A DNA stretch of 64,000 bases from an uncultured cyanobacterium (GCA_902495705.1 CABUXT010000008.1:11811-75810); one strand, 5' to 3'; shown: positions 52,656 to 61,172, counted from the stretch's first letter. Numbers and translations: made by a program. Notes: generated by a model from the sequence alone, not told the origin.

Positions 52656-52982
52656 ATGAATGACATCAAAACACTTGTTGGGCAACGCATCAAAACCATA
52701 AGAAAAAATCGTAAATACACGCAAGAGCAACTGGCTGAATTGATAGGAATTGAGCCACAGAGCTTGAGTTATATGGAAACAGGCAAATTTTCGCCATCCC
52801 CTGATACGTTGCAAAAACTTGGAGAAGTTTTGAAGGTTCAACCTTATGAATTTTATTATTTTGAACAAATAAGTGAAAAAGAGATGGAAAACACAGTAGT
52901 TGATGTTATCAAAAGAGATAAAAAATTTCTAAAAATAGTCTATAATTTGTATAAATCAATGCAGTATGACTTAGGGAAATAA
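52656..52982 (+). CDS. XRE-family HTH regulator next to pseudopilin 3
   Basis: The 108-residue product has a Cro/C1 HTH at about 8-62 (VGQRIKTIRKNRKYTQEQLAELIGI, then SLSYMETGKFSPSPDTLQKLGEVL). A C-terminal helical tail (VVDVIKRDKKFLKIVYNLYKS) may dimerise. AAGGAAAATTT precedes ATG. It is divergent from pseudopilin 3. The arrangement mirrors the HTH/pseudopilin 2 pair at 44.4 kb, which suggests it regulates the pilin gene and itself. Confidence 0.9.
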   Translation: MNDIKTLVGQRIKTIRKNRKYTQEQLAELIGIEPQSLSYMETGKFSPSPDTLQKLGEVLKVQPYEFYYFEQISEKEMENTVVDVIKRDKKFLKIVYNLYKSMQYDLGK

Positions 52983-52992
52983 TTAGGATTTA

Positions 52993-53026
52993 AAACAAAG
53001 GTGCGCTAGTAATGCGCACCTTGTTT
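52993..53026. terminator. Bidirectional terminator between HTH gene and deoB
   Basis: The GGTGCGC/GCGCACC core is extended by AAACAA/TTGTTT with one bulged A, and has T-rich flanks on both sides. Confidence 0.85.
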
Positions 53027-53034
53027 ATAATAAA

Positions 53035-54213
53035 TTAGAATAACCAATTTTTAACTTGTTGAGCAATCATATCAAAACCGACAATTTCGCCCAAATTACC
53101 TTTTGAAGGCAATGATTTTGAATATATTAATACAGGAACTTTTTCTCTGGTGTGGTCTGTTCCTGCTACAGTCGGGTCACAACCGTGGTCAGCTGTCACA
53201 AATAACAAATCATCATCTGCCATTGCATCCATGATTGGTTTTAAGTAGGTATCAATCTCTTCAATGGCATTACCATAGCCTTTCGCGTCGTTTCTGTGAC
53301 CGTACAACATATCAGTATCAACAAGGTTAGTAAAAATCAATTCCTTATCGTTATAATTTTTACCTTTTTCATACGCGATATCTTCAAGTGGTAATTCACG
53401 TTTTACGGCTTTTAGTGTAAGTTCCAAACCTTCTTTATTTGAACCTGTGTGGATGGCATGGGTAATTCCGTATTTTGAGAAAATATCTTCAATTTTACCA
53501 ATGCCGACAACTTTTCCGCCGTTGTCTTTAATTTCGTTCAAAACAGTTGGTTCAACAGGTTCAATTGAGTAGTCTCTGCGGTCTTTTGAAATTCTTGTAG
53601 GTTTGCCGTCAATAATTTTATAAGGACGAGCAATGACTCTTGAAACATAATAATTGCCGTCTGTCAAAATTTTTCTTGCAATTCGACACCATTCATAAAG
53701 TGTTTCTAACGGAATTAAATCAGTATCTACAGCGATTTGGAATACGCTATCTGCTGAAGTGTAAACGATTGGGAATTTTGTGGCATGGTGTTCCTCATTT
53801 AATTCTGCAATGATAGCTGTGCCACTAGCCGGACGGTTTGCCAAAACTCCGCCGCAATTTGTTTCACTGACGAATTTGTCAATAAGTTCAGGTGGAAAAC
53901 CGTTTGGAAATGTTGCAAAAGGTCTATCCAAAACAATTCCTGTCATTTCCCAGTGACCTGTTGTAGTATCTTTTCCTTTTGACTTTTCAACTAATGTTGC
54001 ATAAGTTGCAATCGGATTTTCTTCTTTTTTTATACCCATAAAGTCTTGAATATTGCCTAAACCCATTTTTTCAAGGTTTGGAACATTCAAACCGTTATTA
54101 AATTCGCAAACATGCTTTAGTGTGTTACATTCAGGAATATCGCCGAAATCACGGCAATCAGGCATTGCCCCTATTCCCATTGAATCAATTACCATAATAA
54201 TTGCTCTTGACAT
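53035..54213 (-). CDS. deoB: Phosphopentomutase
   Basis: It interconverts (deoxy)ribose 1-phosphate and 5-phosphate, linking nucleoside salvage to central metabolism. The 392-residue product belongs to the alkaline-phosphatase fold. Visible metal-site segments are MVIDSMGIGAMPD at the N-terminus, GKDTTTGHWEM, and the C-terminal VTADHGCDPTVAGTDHTREKVP. AAGGGGG lies before ATG. It complements the uridine phosphorylase at 34 kb. Single-gene unit, convergent with the HTH gene. Confidence 0.96.
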   Translation of the reverse strand: MSRAIIMVIDSMGIGAMPDCRDFGDIPECNTLKHVCEFNNGLNVPNLEKMGLGNIQDFMGIKKEENPIATYATLVEKSKGKDTTTGHWEMTGIVLDRPFATFPNGFPPELIDKFVSETNCGGVLANRPASGTAIIAELNEEHHATKFPIVYTSADSVFQIAVDTDLIPLETLYEWCRIARKILTDGNYYVSRVIARPYKIIDGKPTRISKDRRDYSIEPVEPTVLNEIKDNGGKVVGIGKIEDIFSKYGITHAIHTGSNKEGLELTLKAVKRELPLEDIAYEKGKNYNDKELIFTNLVDTDMLYGHRNDAKGYGNAIEEIDTYLKPIMDAMADDDLLFVTADHGCDPTVAGTDHTREKVPVLIYSKSLPSKGNLGEIVGFDMIAQQVKNWLF

Positions 54214-54346
54214 AAGAAACCCCCTTTTTGCTAATATTTTAACACGAAAATTTATTATAGCATTTGCAATTTAATAGTGTTTGTAATACATTTTACCTGT
54301 ATAGTAAATTATTATGGTCAGTTTATAGAAAAGGAGGATGTTTTAT

Positions 54347-55936
54347 ATGGAAACATTTGGTATCGAAAAATTCGGCATCATTGGACCAAAGGCGGTATAT
54401 CGTAACTTGAGTCCTGCACAATTGACAGAGGCAGCTTTGCGTTTGGGCGAAGGTTCTTTGAGCAACAAAGGTGCTTTTGTTGTAACAACAGGTAAGTACA
54501 CAGGTCGTTCCCCAAAGGACAAATTCATTGTTGATACAGATGGTATTCACAATGATATCGCTTGGGGCAAAGTAAACCGTCCAATCAGCCGTGAAAAATT
54601 CAACGCTATTAAAGGCAAAATCGCAGCATACTTGCAAAACCGTGAAGTATTCATCTTTGATGGTTATGCAGGTGCTGACAAAACATACACTCAAAAATTC
54701 AGAGTTATTAACGAATTGGCAAGCCAAAACTTGTTCATTCACCAATTGTTAATTCGTCCTACAGAAGAAGAATTGGCAAATTACGGTGAACCTGATTACA
54801 CAATCCTTTGTGCTCCTGGGTTCAAATGTGACCCTGAAGTAGATGGTGTAAATTCTGAAGCATGTATCGCTATTGACTACGAAGCTCACGAAATCATCAT
54901 TTGCGGTTCAAGATATTCAGGCGAAATCAAAAAATCAGTATTCGCTACAATGAACTACATTATGACAAAGAAAAATGTTTTACCAATGCACTGTTCAGCT
55001 AACATGGACCCTGCAACAGGTGAAACTGCTGTATTCTTTGGACTTTCAGGAACAGGTAAAACAACATTATCTGCAGACCCTGCTCGTAAGTTAATCGGTG
55101 ATGATGAACACGGTTGGTCTCCTGATGGTGTATTCAACTTTGAAGGCGGATGTTATGCAAAATGTATCCACTTGTCAGAAGAAAATGAACCTGATATCTA
55201 CAATGCAATTAAATTCGGTTCACTTGTAGAAAACGTAATTATGGACCCTGAAACAAGAGAATTTGACTTTGAAGACGGTTCATTGACAGAAAATACTCGT
55301 GTTGGTTATCCAATCAACTACATCAACAACGCTCAAATCCCTTCAAAAGGCGGTATTCCAAAAGTTGTTGTATTCCTAACAGCTGATGCGTTTGGTGTAT
55401 TACCTCCAATTTCAAGATTGGATAAAAACGCTGCTATGTACCACTTTGTAACAGGTTTCACATCAAAACTTGCAGGTACTGAACGTGGTGTTACAGAACC
55501 TCAACCAACATTCTCAACATTGTTTGGTGAACCATTCATGCCAATGGATGCGTCAGTTTATGCAAAAATGTTAGGTGACAAACTTGACCAATACGGTACA
55601 AAAGTTTACTTAGTAAATACAGGTTGGGCTGGCGGTTCAGCTGCATCAGGCGCAAAACGTATGAAACTTTCATACACTCGTGCTATGGTTACAGCTGCAT
55701 TGAACGGTTCATTTGATAACATCGAATTTAAACACCACGATGTATTCAATGTAGATTACCCTACAACTTGTCCTGGAGTTCCTGACGAAAAACTTGATGC
55801 TCGCGGAATGTGGGAAGACAAAGCTGCTTATGATGAACAAGCTAACAAACTTGCTCAAATGTTTGCAGATAACTTTGCCGCTAAATATCCTAACATGCCA
55901 AAAGAAATCGTTGAGGCAGGACCAAAAGCAAAATAA
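54347..55936 (+). CDS. pckA: Phosphoenolpyruvate carboxykinase (ATP)
   Basis: It interconverts oxaloacetate and PEP with ATP/ADP. The 529-residue product, started at the second Met because AAAGGAGG is 9 bases before it, carries TGKYTGRSPKDKF, MHCSANM, the P-loop FFGLSGTGKTTLS, GDDEHGWS and NTGWAGG. The upstream ATG touches the ribosome site and is unlikely. In fermenters this enzyme often runs in the ATP-forming direction. A strong terminator follows. Confidence 0.96.
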   Translation: METFGIEKFGIIGPKAVYRNLSPAQLTEAALRLGEGSLSNKGAFVVTTGKYTGRSPKDKFIVDTDGIHNDIAWGKVNRPISREKFNAIKGKIAAYLQNREVFIFDGYAGADKTYTQKFRVINELASQNLFIHQLLIRPTEEELANYGEPDYTILCAPGFKCDPEVDGVNSEACIAIDYEAHEIIICGSRYSGEIKKSVFATMNYIMTKKNVLPMHCSANMDPATGETAVFFGLSGTGKTTLSADPARKLIGDDEHGWSPDGVFNFEGGCYAKCIHLSEENEPDIYNAIKFGSLVENVIMDPETREFDFEDGSLTENTRVGYPINYINNAQIPSKGGIPKVVVFLTADAFGVLPPISRLDKNAAMYHFVTGFTSKLAGTERGVTEPQPTFSTLFGEPFMPMDASVYAKMLGDKLDQYGTKVYLVNTGWAGGSAASGAKRMKLSYTRAMVTAALNGSFDNIEFKHHDVFNVDYPTTCPGVPDEKLDARGMWEDKAAYDEQANKLAQMFADNFAAKYPNMPKEIVEAGPKAK

Positions 55937-55957
55937 GCTGAGGGGTTTGGATTTAAG

Positions 55958-55990
55958 AAAGGCGCGCCGAAAATTTCGGCGCGCCTTTTT
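55958..55990. terminator. pckA terminator
   Basis: GGCGCGCCGAAA and TTTCGGCGCGCC form a perfect 12-bp stem flanked by AAA and TTTTT, 25 bases past the stop. Confidence 0.93.
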
Positions 55991-55998
55991 AATATTCC

Positions 55999-56022
55999 GC
56001 AGGTCGGCATTGCTATGCCGAC
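55999..56022. repeat. REP hairpin (GTCGGCAT type)
   Basis: GTCGGCAT and ATGCCGAC arms around TGCT, preceded by GCAG instead of the usual GTAG. Confidence 0.85.
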
Positions 56023-56137
56023 AATACTAATTATGTGGAAAACGAAGTGTCCCTACAAATATCATATTTCATACAAAAAGTTGATTTTCTAAAGACAAAT
56101 ACATTATAATATTATAAAATCCGAGAAGAGTGAAAAT

Positions 56138-56272
56138 ATGAGAACGATTTTAATTATATTAGGAATATTGTTATTTGTTAATTTGGTTGTAATAACCATC
56201 AGTAAAGTGTTTGCGGACGAAGAAAATATCAGTTTGCAGCAGGCTGCCGTGTTGACTCAAGTTCAACAGTAG
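56138..56272 (+). CDS. 44-residue membrane or secreted peptide
   Basis: This short gene has a TATAAT box at 56105-56110 and a GAGAAGAG ribosome site before ATG. The product starts MRTILIILGILLFVNLVVITIS, a signal or membrane segment, then KVFADEENISLQQAAVLTQVQQ. ADE could be a signal-peptidase site (VFA/DE), leaving an 18-residue acidic, Gln-rich peptide. I do not recognise it. It precedes the single-pass protein at 56354 by 81 bases. Confidence 0.6.
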   Translation: MRTILIILGILLFVNLVVITISKVFADEENISLQQAAVLTQVQQ

Positions 56273-56353
56273 GGGCTTTACAATCTTTACTACTAGCCCT
56301 TGGGTATGGTTTTATGGTAAGATACCAATAAAGCAAAATAGAGGAGAGTTTTT

Positions 56354-56755
56354 ATGGAAAGTATGAATAAGTTCAAAGTATTGACAATTATTGTTATATG
56401 TATGTTTATATTTGCTATTGCTGCGATATATTCAAATACAAAAGATGCTTCTGAAGGAAAATTGCAAGCAAAACAACAAGCTCAAGATGAACAAGTTCAA
56501 GATGAAATAAAAACTAATGAAAATACCGATGAGGCAAACAATAGCGATACAGCAACACAAATTGATGTATTAAATCGCAGAATTGATGAATTGAATGACA
56601 AAATAGGTAATTCTGATAATAATGGAACTCCGCTAAGTTGTAAAATTTATGGAAGTATGACATCTTCCGGTATTGAACAATTGTCACCTGATGCCGCTGT
56701 CCAAGAGGCAAAAGTGAATAACAATGACCTTGTAATTACTTGCTCAATGAGATAG
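56354..56755 (+). CDS. Single-pass membrane protein with coiled coil, unknown function
   Basis: The 133-residue product starts after GAGGAGAG. A membrane segment lies at about 8-26 (VLTIIVICMFIFAIAAIYS). An acidic Gln/Glu-rich coiled coil (about 35-85, ending IDVLNRRIDELNDKIG) and a small C-terminal part with two Cys (SCKIYGSMTSSG, VITCSMR), possibly disulfide-linked outside the membrane, follow. No family is recognised. Confidence 0.75.
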   Translation: MESMNKFKVLTIIVICMFIFAIAAIYSNTKDASEGKLQAKQQAQDEQVQDEIKTNENTDEANNSDTATQIDVLNRRIDELNDKIGNSDNNGTPLSCKIYGSMTSSGIEQLSPDAAVQEAKVNNNDLVITCSMR

Positions 56756-56794
56756 ATTTGTTCAGCCAGAAGTTCAAACTGCAATCTTTTTTAT

Positions 56795-57198
56795 GTCATT
56801 ACGAGGAGCGCTATTTTACAAATAAAATAAGAGACATTACAGCGCGACGTAGTAATCCCCTGCAAAAAAGTCAACATGTCCGCACTTAGAGGGTGGACCG
56901 AAATCTTTGATTTTGAAGTGGTGGTAATGACCTATATGTTGTGGATTACCACGTCACTCCGTATAAATCAATAAAACATTTGCAAGTAAACTTTCCTCGT
57001 AATGACGTGATTTAAGTTCAGTATGACATTGACTGGGGTGTTAAGTTTATGTAGGTCGGCATTGCTATGCCGACAAAAATCAACATTGATAGATTCTGAA
57101 TAGCAAGAAAATTATGTGTTCGCAAAGCTCACGCAAATTTTCTAAGCTTTCAGAATGACAATATATAGATAATGTAGGGTGGGCTCACTAGCCTACCT
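56795..57198. repeat. Intergenic repeat array 11
   Basis: It holds GTCATTACGAGGA-type elements in both directions (56795-56860; 56943-57006), a GTAG REP (57051-57074), an inverted AGCTTAGAAAAT-core repeat (57090-57159), and a GTGGGCT-type REP (57174-57198). No gene is seen in 56756-57291. Confidence 0.84.
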
Positions 57199-57230
57199 TA
57201 AAATTTATCAACATTCGCCAAGCAAACAAC

Positions 57231-57259
57231 AGGAGCGGAACGCGTAGCGTTCCGCTCCT
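57231..57259 (-). terminator. adk terminator
   Basis: AGGAGCGGAACGC and GCGTTCCGCTCCT form a perfect 13-bp stem with a 3-base loop, 32 bases past the adk stop. The minus-strand tail is only moderately T-rich. Confidence 0.82.
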
Positions 57260-57291
57260 TACTCAATCTCTTTAGAAAAACTTTCTAAAAA

Positions 57292-57951
57292 CTAGTCATT
57301 TACAACTTTCAAAAGTCTTTCCCAAACTTCGTCAATTGAACCTTCTGCATCGATTGATTTCAATACACCTTTGTTCTTGTAGTAGTCAATCAATGGAGCT
57401 GTTTCTTTGAAATATGTATCAAAACGAGCTTTTGCAGTTTCTTCATTATCATCTTTTCTTTGAGTCAATTCAGCACCGCATTTGTCGCAAATACCTTCAA
57501 CTTTAGTCGGTTTGAATTTGATATTGTAAATTTCACCGCATTTAGGGCAAGAACGACGGTTTACGATTCTTGAAATCAAGATATCTTGGTTCAAGTCGAA
57601 ATAAATTGCTTTAATTTGAGCTTCAACAGAACCGTCAATTTCTGCATTGATTTCTTCTAACAAATCAGCTTGTTCAACACTTCTTGGGTAACCGTCCAAG
57701 ATATAGCCGTTTTTGCAATCTTCTTGAGCTAATCTGTTTTTGATAATATTAGCAACCAAACTTACCGGAACTAATTGACCTTTATCAATATAAGATTTAG
57801 CAATTTTGCCGTTTTCAGTTTCGTTTTTGATTTCTGCTCTCAATAATGAACCTGTATCAACGTGTGGCAAACCCAAATGTTCAGATAATTTAGCTGTTTG
57901 AGTACCTTTACCACAAGCCGGTGGTCCTAAAAAAATAAGTTCTTTTTTCAT
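57292..57951 (-). CDS. adk: Adenylate kinase, zinc-LID type
   Basis: It balances AMP, ADP and ATP. The 219-residue product has the P-loop GPPACGKGTQ near the N-terminus, the AMP-site segment LDGYPRSVEQA, and a long LID with the four-Cys zinc site CPKCGEIYN...CDKCG, typical of Gram-positive and some other lineages. The frame contains no defects. A leader follows a likely promoter upstream, and the terminator is strong. Confidence 0.97.
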   Translation of the reverse strand: MKKELIFLGPPACGKGTQTAKLSEHLGLPHVDTGSLLRAEIKNETENGKIAKSYIDKGQLVPVSLVANIIKNRLAQEDCKNGYILDGYPRSVEQADLLEEINAEIDGSVEAQIKAIYFDLNQDILISRIVNRRSCPKCGEIYNIKFKPTKVEGICDKCGAELTQRKDDNEETAKARFDTYFKETAPLIDYYKNKGVLKSIDAEGSIDEVWERLLKVVND

Positions 57952-58074
57952 AATCTCGCTCTTTTCTGTTGTTATAACTAACCTGTAATAAATCTTACTA
58001 ACAGGTTAATTGTATCTCAACAAAAGTCGGATTTCAAGAAAGGCAGATTTTGTGTTTAATTTTTATTCACCAAG

Positions 58075-58614
58075 TTAAAATAAAGATTTTATGGCTAAAG
58101 CTACCAAAATCAGCCCACCGCCGATTTCCAAATATTTTGACGGAATATTTTTGACAAAATTTCCACTCCAAAAACCGCAAACTGACATCAAAAATGATGC
58201 AACACCGATAATCAAAACCGAAAGCAACAATGATGTTTGAGTTAGGCGAATAGATGCTCCTGACACCAATGCGTCAATACTTGTCGCCAATCCTAAGCCC
58301 AAAAGGCATTTCAGTCCGATACATTGCACCTCTTCTTCTTTTGGTTGGAATGATTCAACTATAAATTTTAATCCCAAAATTAGAAAAATACCGAAAACTA
58401 TCCATTTGCTATAAGGGACAACGTATTTGTATAGGGAATTTGTACCGATGTAGCCGATAATTGGCATTGCACCTTGGAATAACCCCATTGTTAATGCCAA
58501 ATTGAACGAATTTTTTGTTCTTTTGGATTTAAAAATCAACCCTTGCGAAAATGAAACCACAAAACAATCTATACCAAGCGCCAAACCCAGCAATATCAAA
58601 TCAATTAAAGTCAA
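58075..58614 (-). CDS. mntP: Putative manganese efflux pump MntP
   Basis: The 179-residue product has about six membrane helices and belongs to the MntP/DUF204 family. Characteristic acidic residues lie within helices: LALGIDCFVVSFSQG in helix 1 and GLATSIDALVSGASI in helix 4, as in the two-fold repeat of the family. The start is TTG after GAGGTAGAAG and overlaps the previous gene by 14 bases. No yybP-like riboswitch is visible because it is inside an operon. Confidence 0.88.
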   Translation of the reverse strand: MTLIDLILLGLALGIDCFVVSFSQGLIFKSKRTKNSFNLALTMGLFQGAMPIIGYIGTNSLYKYVVPYSKWIVFGIFLILGLKFIVESFQPKEEEVQCIGLKCLLGLGLATSIDALVSGASIRLTQTSLLLSVLIIGVASFLMSVCGFWSGNFVKNIPSKYLEIGGGLILVALAIKSLF

Positions 58615-59944
58615 CTTCTACCTCAAATAATCTTTTCCAAGGGAATGAATATTTTACGTTCGCATTTGTTCCTAATTTTGTATAAACTTTATTTTCAAAA
58701 GATTTCATCAGTAAAGAAACCTCTTCAACATCAGGAGCTTGCAAGTTTTGGCGAACATTTGCCTGATATCCCCAATCGTCTAAAAATCTTGTTATTTCAA
58801 GCTTTTCAAAGGCTTTTTTATTATATTTTTGTGCAACAAATTTTATTTTTGCCCCACAAATCAAACTGCCCAACGAATTTGCGGAAGTGTTCCACGCAGA
58901 ATAGCCGTAAAAATTTTCATCATTAATTTCATTTTTGAAAAATTCTTGAACAAAATTGTTATCGGCACCATTTGCAAATCTTACATCTGCAATCATATAA
59001 GGTCTGTCTGGTGTTGTGAAAGTTTGGGCAAAATTTTCGGTATCAACTTTCATGACAATTTCGCCTTGCTGTTTTTTGAAATTGTTGATGTACAACAAAA
59101 TGTCCGCATCATTTTCTTCTGATACCGTACATCCTGCAAGCTCAATTTGACCTTTCACTGATTTTTCAATCGAAATATCTTCATAATTTGATATCAGATT
59201 TTTAGACTCGGGTTCAAGAAAAATCGGACAAATTTTGATGTTTCCATATATCGCGCGAGACAAAAGGCTCAGTGGAATTTCGTCTGCTCCTGTTTTGACA
59301 AATGCTCCCATTTTTTCAAGCATAGTCGCTTCTTGAACATTAAAACCATACTCTGCGCAATCATCTTTAGAAAAAATCAACGTATCAAAAACACCTTGTT
59401 TTTGCCAATTTAAGTATATTTTATTTATTTCAAAATTTCTTGCTCTAGTCTCAATGTAATCATCCAAAATTGCAGGCGGAATATCGTTTTTTATCCTCAA
59501 ACTGCCACCTGATTTGTTACATTCATAAGAATATTCAAAAATCTTTTTGCCCCATTCAGACCAGTATTCTTTTTCTTCTTCGTTATAATTGTTGTTTGAA
59601 ATGCGCATTATGCTTGAAAATGCATAGATTTTGCAATCTTTACCGTCAAGAATTTCTCTCAATGTTTCAATTCGATGCCTGATTTGTTCAAAAGTTTCAG
59701 GACATCTGCGCGAAGGTATCAAACCGCCATAAGCTAGGGTGTCCAGCGACAAAATAATCGCATCGAGTTTTGGCAAACACATCAACCATTCAAACAGACC
59801 TTCAATATCTGCAGATTTTGTTAAATCTCCCAAATACTTGCGCTCAGGTATAAAAAATTCTATACTCTCATCAATTTCAGATAAAATCTTTGGCAAAGTA
59901 TAGCAAACAGGTCTGTTATCTATTGGTACAAATCCGATTTTCAT
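58601..59944 (-). CDS. DUF4127-family protein
   Basis: The 447-residue product from MKIGFVPIDNRPVCYTLPKIL matches the DUF4127 layout: a PxDxRP opening, LDTLAYGGLIPSRR, a central IMRISNNNYNEEEKEYW, and a C-terminal SAWNTSANSLGS. The enzymatic role of the family is not known to me. It may act on an envelope or sugar substrate. The upstream 24 codons are rejected because the -10 box TACAAT lies 6 bases before this ATG. No Shine-Dalgarno is present. mntP overlaps its end. Confidence 0.83.
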   Translation of the reverse strand: MKIGFVPIDNRPVCYTLPKILSEIDESIEFFIPERKYLGDLTKSADIEGLFEWLMCLPKLDAIILSLDTLAYGGLIPSRRCPETFEQIRHRIETLREILDGKDCKIYAFSSIMRISNNNYNEEEKEYWSEWGKKIFEYSYECNKSGGSLRIKNDIPPAILDDYIETRARNFEINKIYLNWQKQGVFDTLIFSKDDCAEYGFNVQEATMLEKMGAFVKTGADEIPLSLLSRAIYGNIKICPIFLEPESKNLISNYEDISIEKSVKGQIELAGCTVSEENDADILLYINNFKKQQGEIVMKVDTENFAQTFTTPDRPYMIADVRFANGADNNFVQEFFKNEINDENFYGYSAWNTSANSLGSLICGAKIKFVAQKYNKKAFEKLEITRFLDDWGYQANVRQNLQAPDVEEVSLLMKSFENKVYTKLGTNANVKYSFPWKRLFEVEVDFN

Positions 59945-59950
59945 AATATA

Positions 59951-59965
59951 ATTGTATGCTAAAAT
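59951..59965. promoter_or_regulatory. Abutting divergent -10 boxes
   Basis: Minus-strand TACAAT (59951-59956) serves the DUF4127 gene. It abuts plus-strand extended -10 TGCTAAAAT (59957-59965), which fits the methyltransferase gene. The two polymerases could not bind at once. Confidence 0.6.
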
Positions 59966-59992
59966 AGAAATTAAGACAACGGAATTAACATT

Positions 59993-60661
59993 ATGGCATG
60001 CGATAAAAACACTCAAAAAATTAAAACAATGTTTGATGAAATATCAAGCTACTACGACTTTATGAACAATTTTATTTCACTTGGAACACATTATATTATC
60101 AAATTTCTGGCACTAAAAGAGCTTAACATTCAGCCAAGGACAATGATTCTTGATTTGTGTTGCGGAACAGGTGATTTTACAAGGCTTATAACAAAATTTT
60201 ATCCGAGGGCAAAAGTCATAGGGCTTGATTTTTCGCAAGAAATGCTAAAACTTGCTAAACAAAAAAATCCAAAAGGCGTTTTTATGCAAGCTGATTGTAC
60301 AAATTTGCCATTCGGAGATGGTGAATTTGACTATATCACAATGGGTTTTGGGCTAAGAAATATTGAAAATAGGGATAAAGCGATAGGTGAAGTTTATCGA
60401 GTTCTAAATTGTGGTGGAAAATTTTTGCATTTAGATTTTGGGTATCACAATTTTTTGAGCAAAATATTTAATGTAATTGTTCCATTATGGGCAAAAATTT
60501 TGAAGAAAAATTCAAACCATTATAAATATTTGATTGAGTCAAAAGAAGAGTTTCCAAACCCTGATGAATTGATTCATGAATTTGAAAAACATGGATTTAA
60601 GTATGTCAAAAAGCAAGACTATTTGTTTGGCATAATTTCCGCTCAAATTATGATGAAATAG
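59993..60661 (+). CDS. UbiE/MenG-family C-methyltransferase
   Basis: The 222-residue product has the quinone-methyltransferase layout: MFDEISSYYDFMNNFISLG near the N-terminus, ILDLCCGTGDFTRLI (SAM motif), VIGLDFSQEMLKLA, YITMGFGLRNIENRDKAIGEVYRVLNCGG and a C-terminal segment. It likely methylates demethylmenaquinone or a related quinone. No other quinone gene is in the window, so the exact substrate is open. It has only a weak GGA ribosome site. Confidence 0.87.
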   Translation: MACDKNTQKIKTMFDEISSYYDFMNNFISLGTHYIIKFLALKELNIQPRTMILDLCCGTGDFTRLITKFYPRAKVIGLDFSQEMLKLAKQKNPKGVFMQADCTNLPFGDGEFDYITMGFGLRNIENRDKAIGEVYRVLNCGGKFLHLDFGYHNFLSKIFNVIVPLWAKILKKNSNHYKYLIESKEEFPNPDELIHEFEKHGFKYVKKQDYLFGIISAQIMMK

Positions 60662-60703
60662 GTGATAGATTTTTGATGTACAAGGTGATGAAAATATTTA
60701 ACT

Positions 60704-61149
60704 GTCATTCTGAACTGACTAGAATATGAGTTGAGATGAAATCGAAACGTAATATTCTGTTCCTACTCGGTGATTCAGGGTCTATCTATTTGATTTTAGT
60801 CATGCTGAACTTGTTTCAGCATCTCAAATAGAACACAGAGGTCTATGTCATTCTGAACTTGTTTCAGAATCTCAAATAAAACAAATTAGTCTTATGTAAA
60901 ATTTGTAATATTAGAGACCCTGAAACTACGCAGTCGCATAAAACGTGACTCCACTTCGTTTCGTACTCTGCTCCTGCTGTTCAGGGTGACAACATTGATA
61001 GATTCTGAATAGCAAGAAAAATTTAGCCTCATTTCATTCGCCTAATTTTTCTAAGCTTTCAGAATGACAAAATAAAAATCATGTCATTACGAGGAAAAAT
61101 TTACTTGCAAATGTTATATAGGTTCTGACGGAGTGACGTCGAAATCCCC
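60704..61149. repeat. Intergenic repeat array 12
   Basis: It contains a GACTAGAATATGAG-core repeat with mismatched outer arms (60704-60783, ATTCTGAA left and TTCAGGGT right), GCTGAA (60799-60825) and TTCTGAA (60847-60873) short hairpins, an inverted CAGCAGGAGCAGAG-core repeat (60914-60990), an inverted AGCTTAGAAAAA-core repeat (61000-61067) and a GTCATTACGAGGA-type element (61083-61149). No gene lies in 60662-61172. Confidence 0.87.
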
Positions 61150-61172
61150 TACACAACTTGCAGAGGACTATA

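Noticed and set aside
54323..54745. 140-codon minus-strand ORF
   Set aside because: Antisense to the 5' part of pckA, with no ribosome site.
57960..58100. yybP-ykoY manganese riboswitch for mntP
   Set aside because: mntP overlaps the preceding gene, so there is no leader of its own, and no matching structure is seen upstream of the DUF4127 gene.
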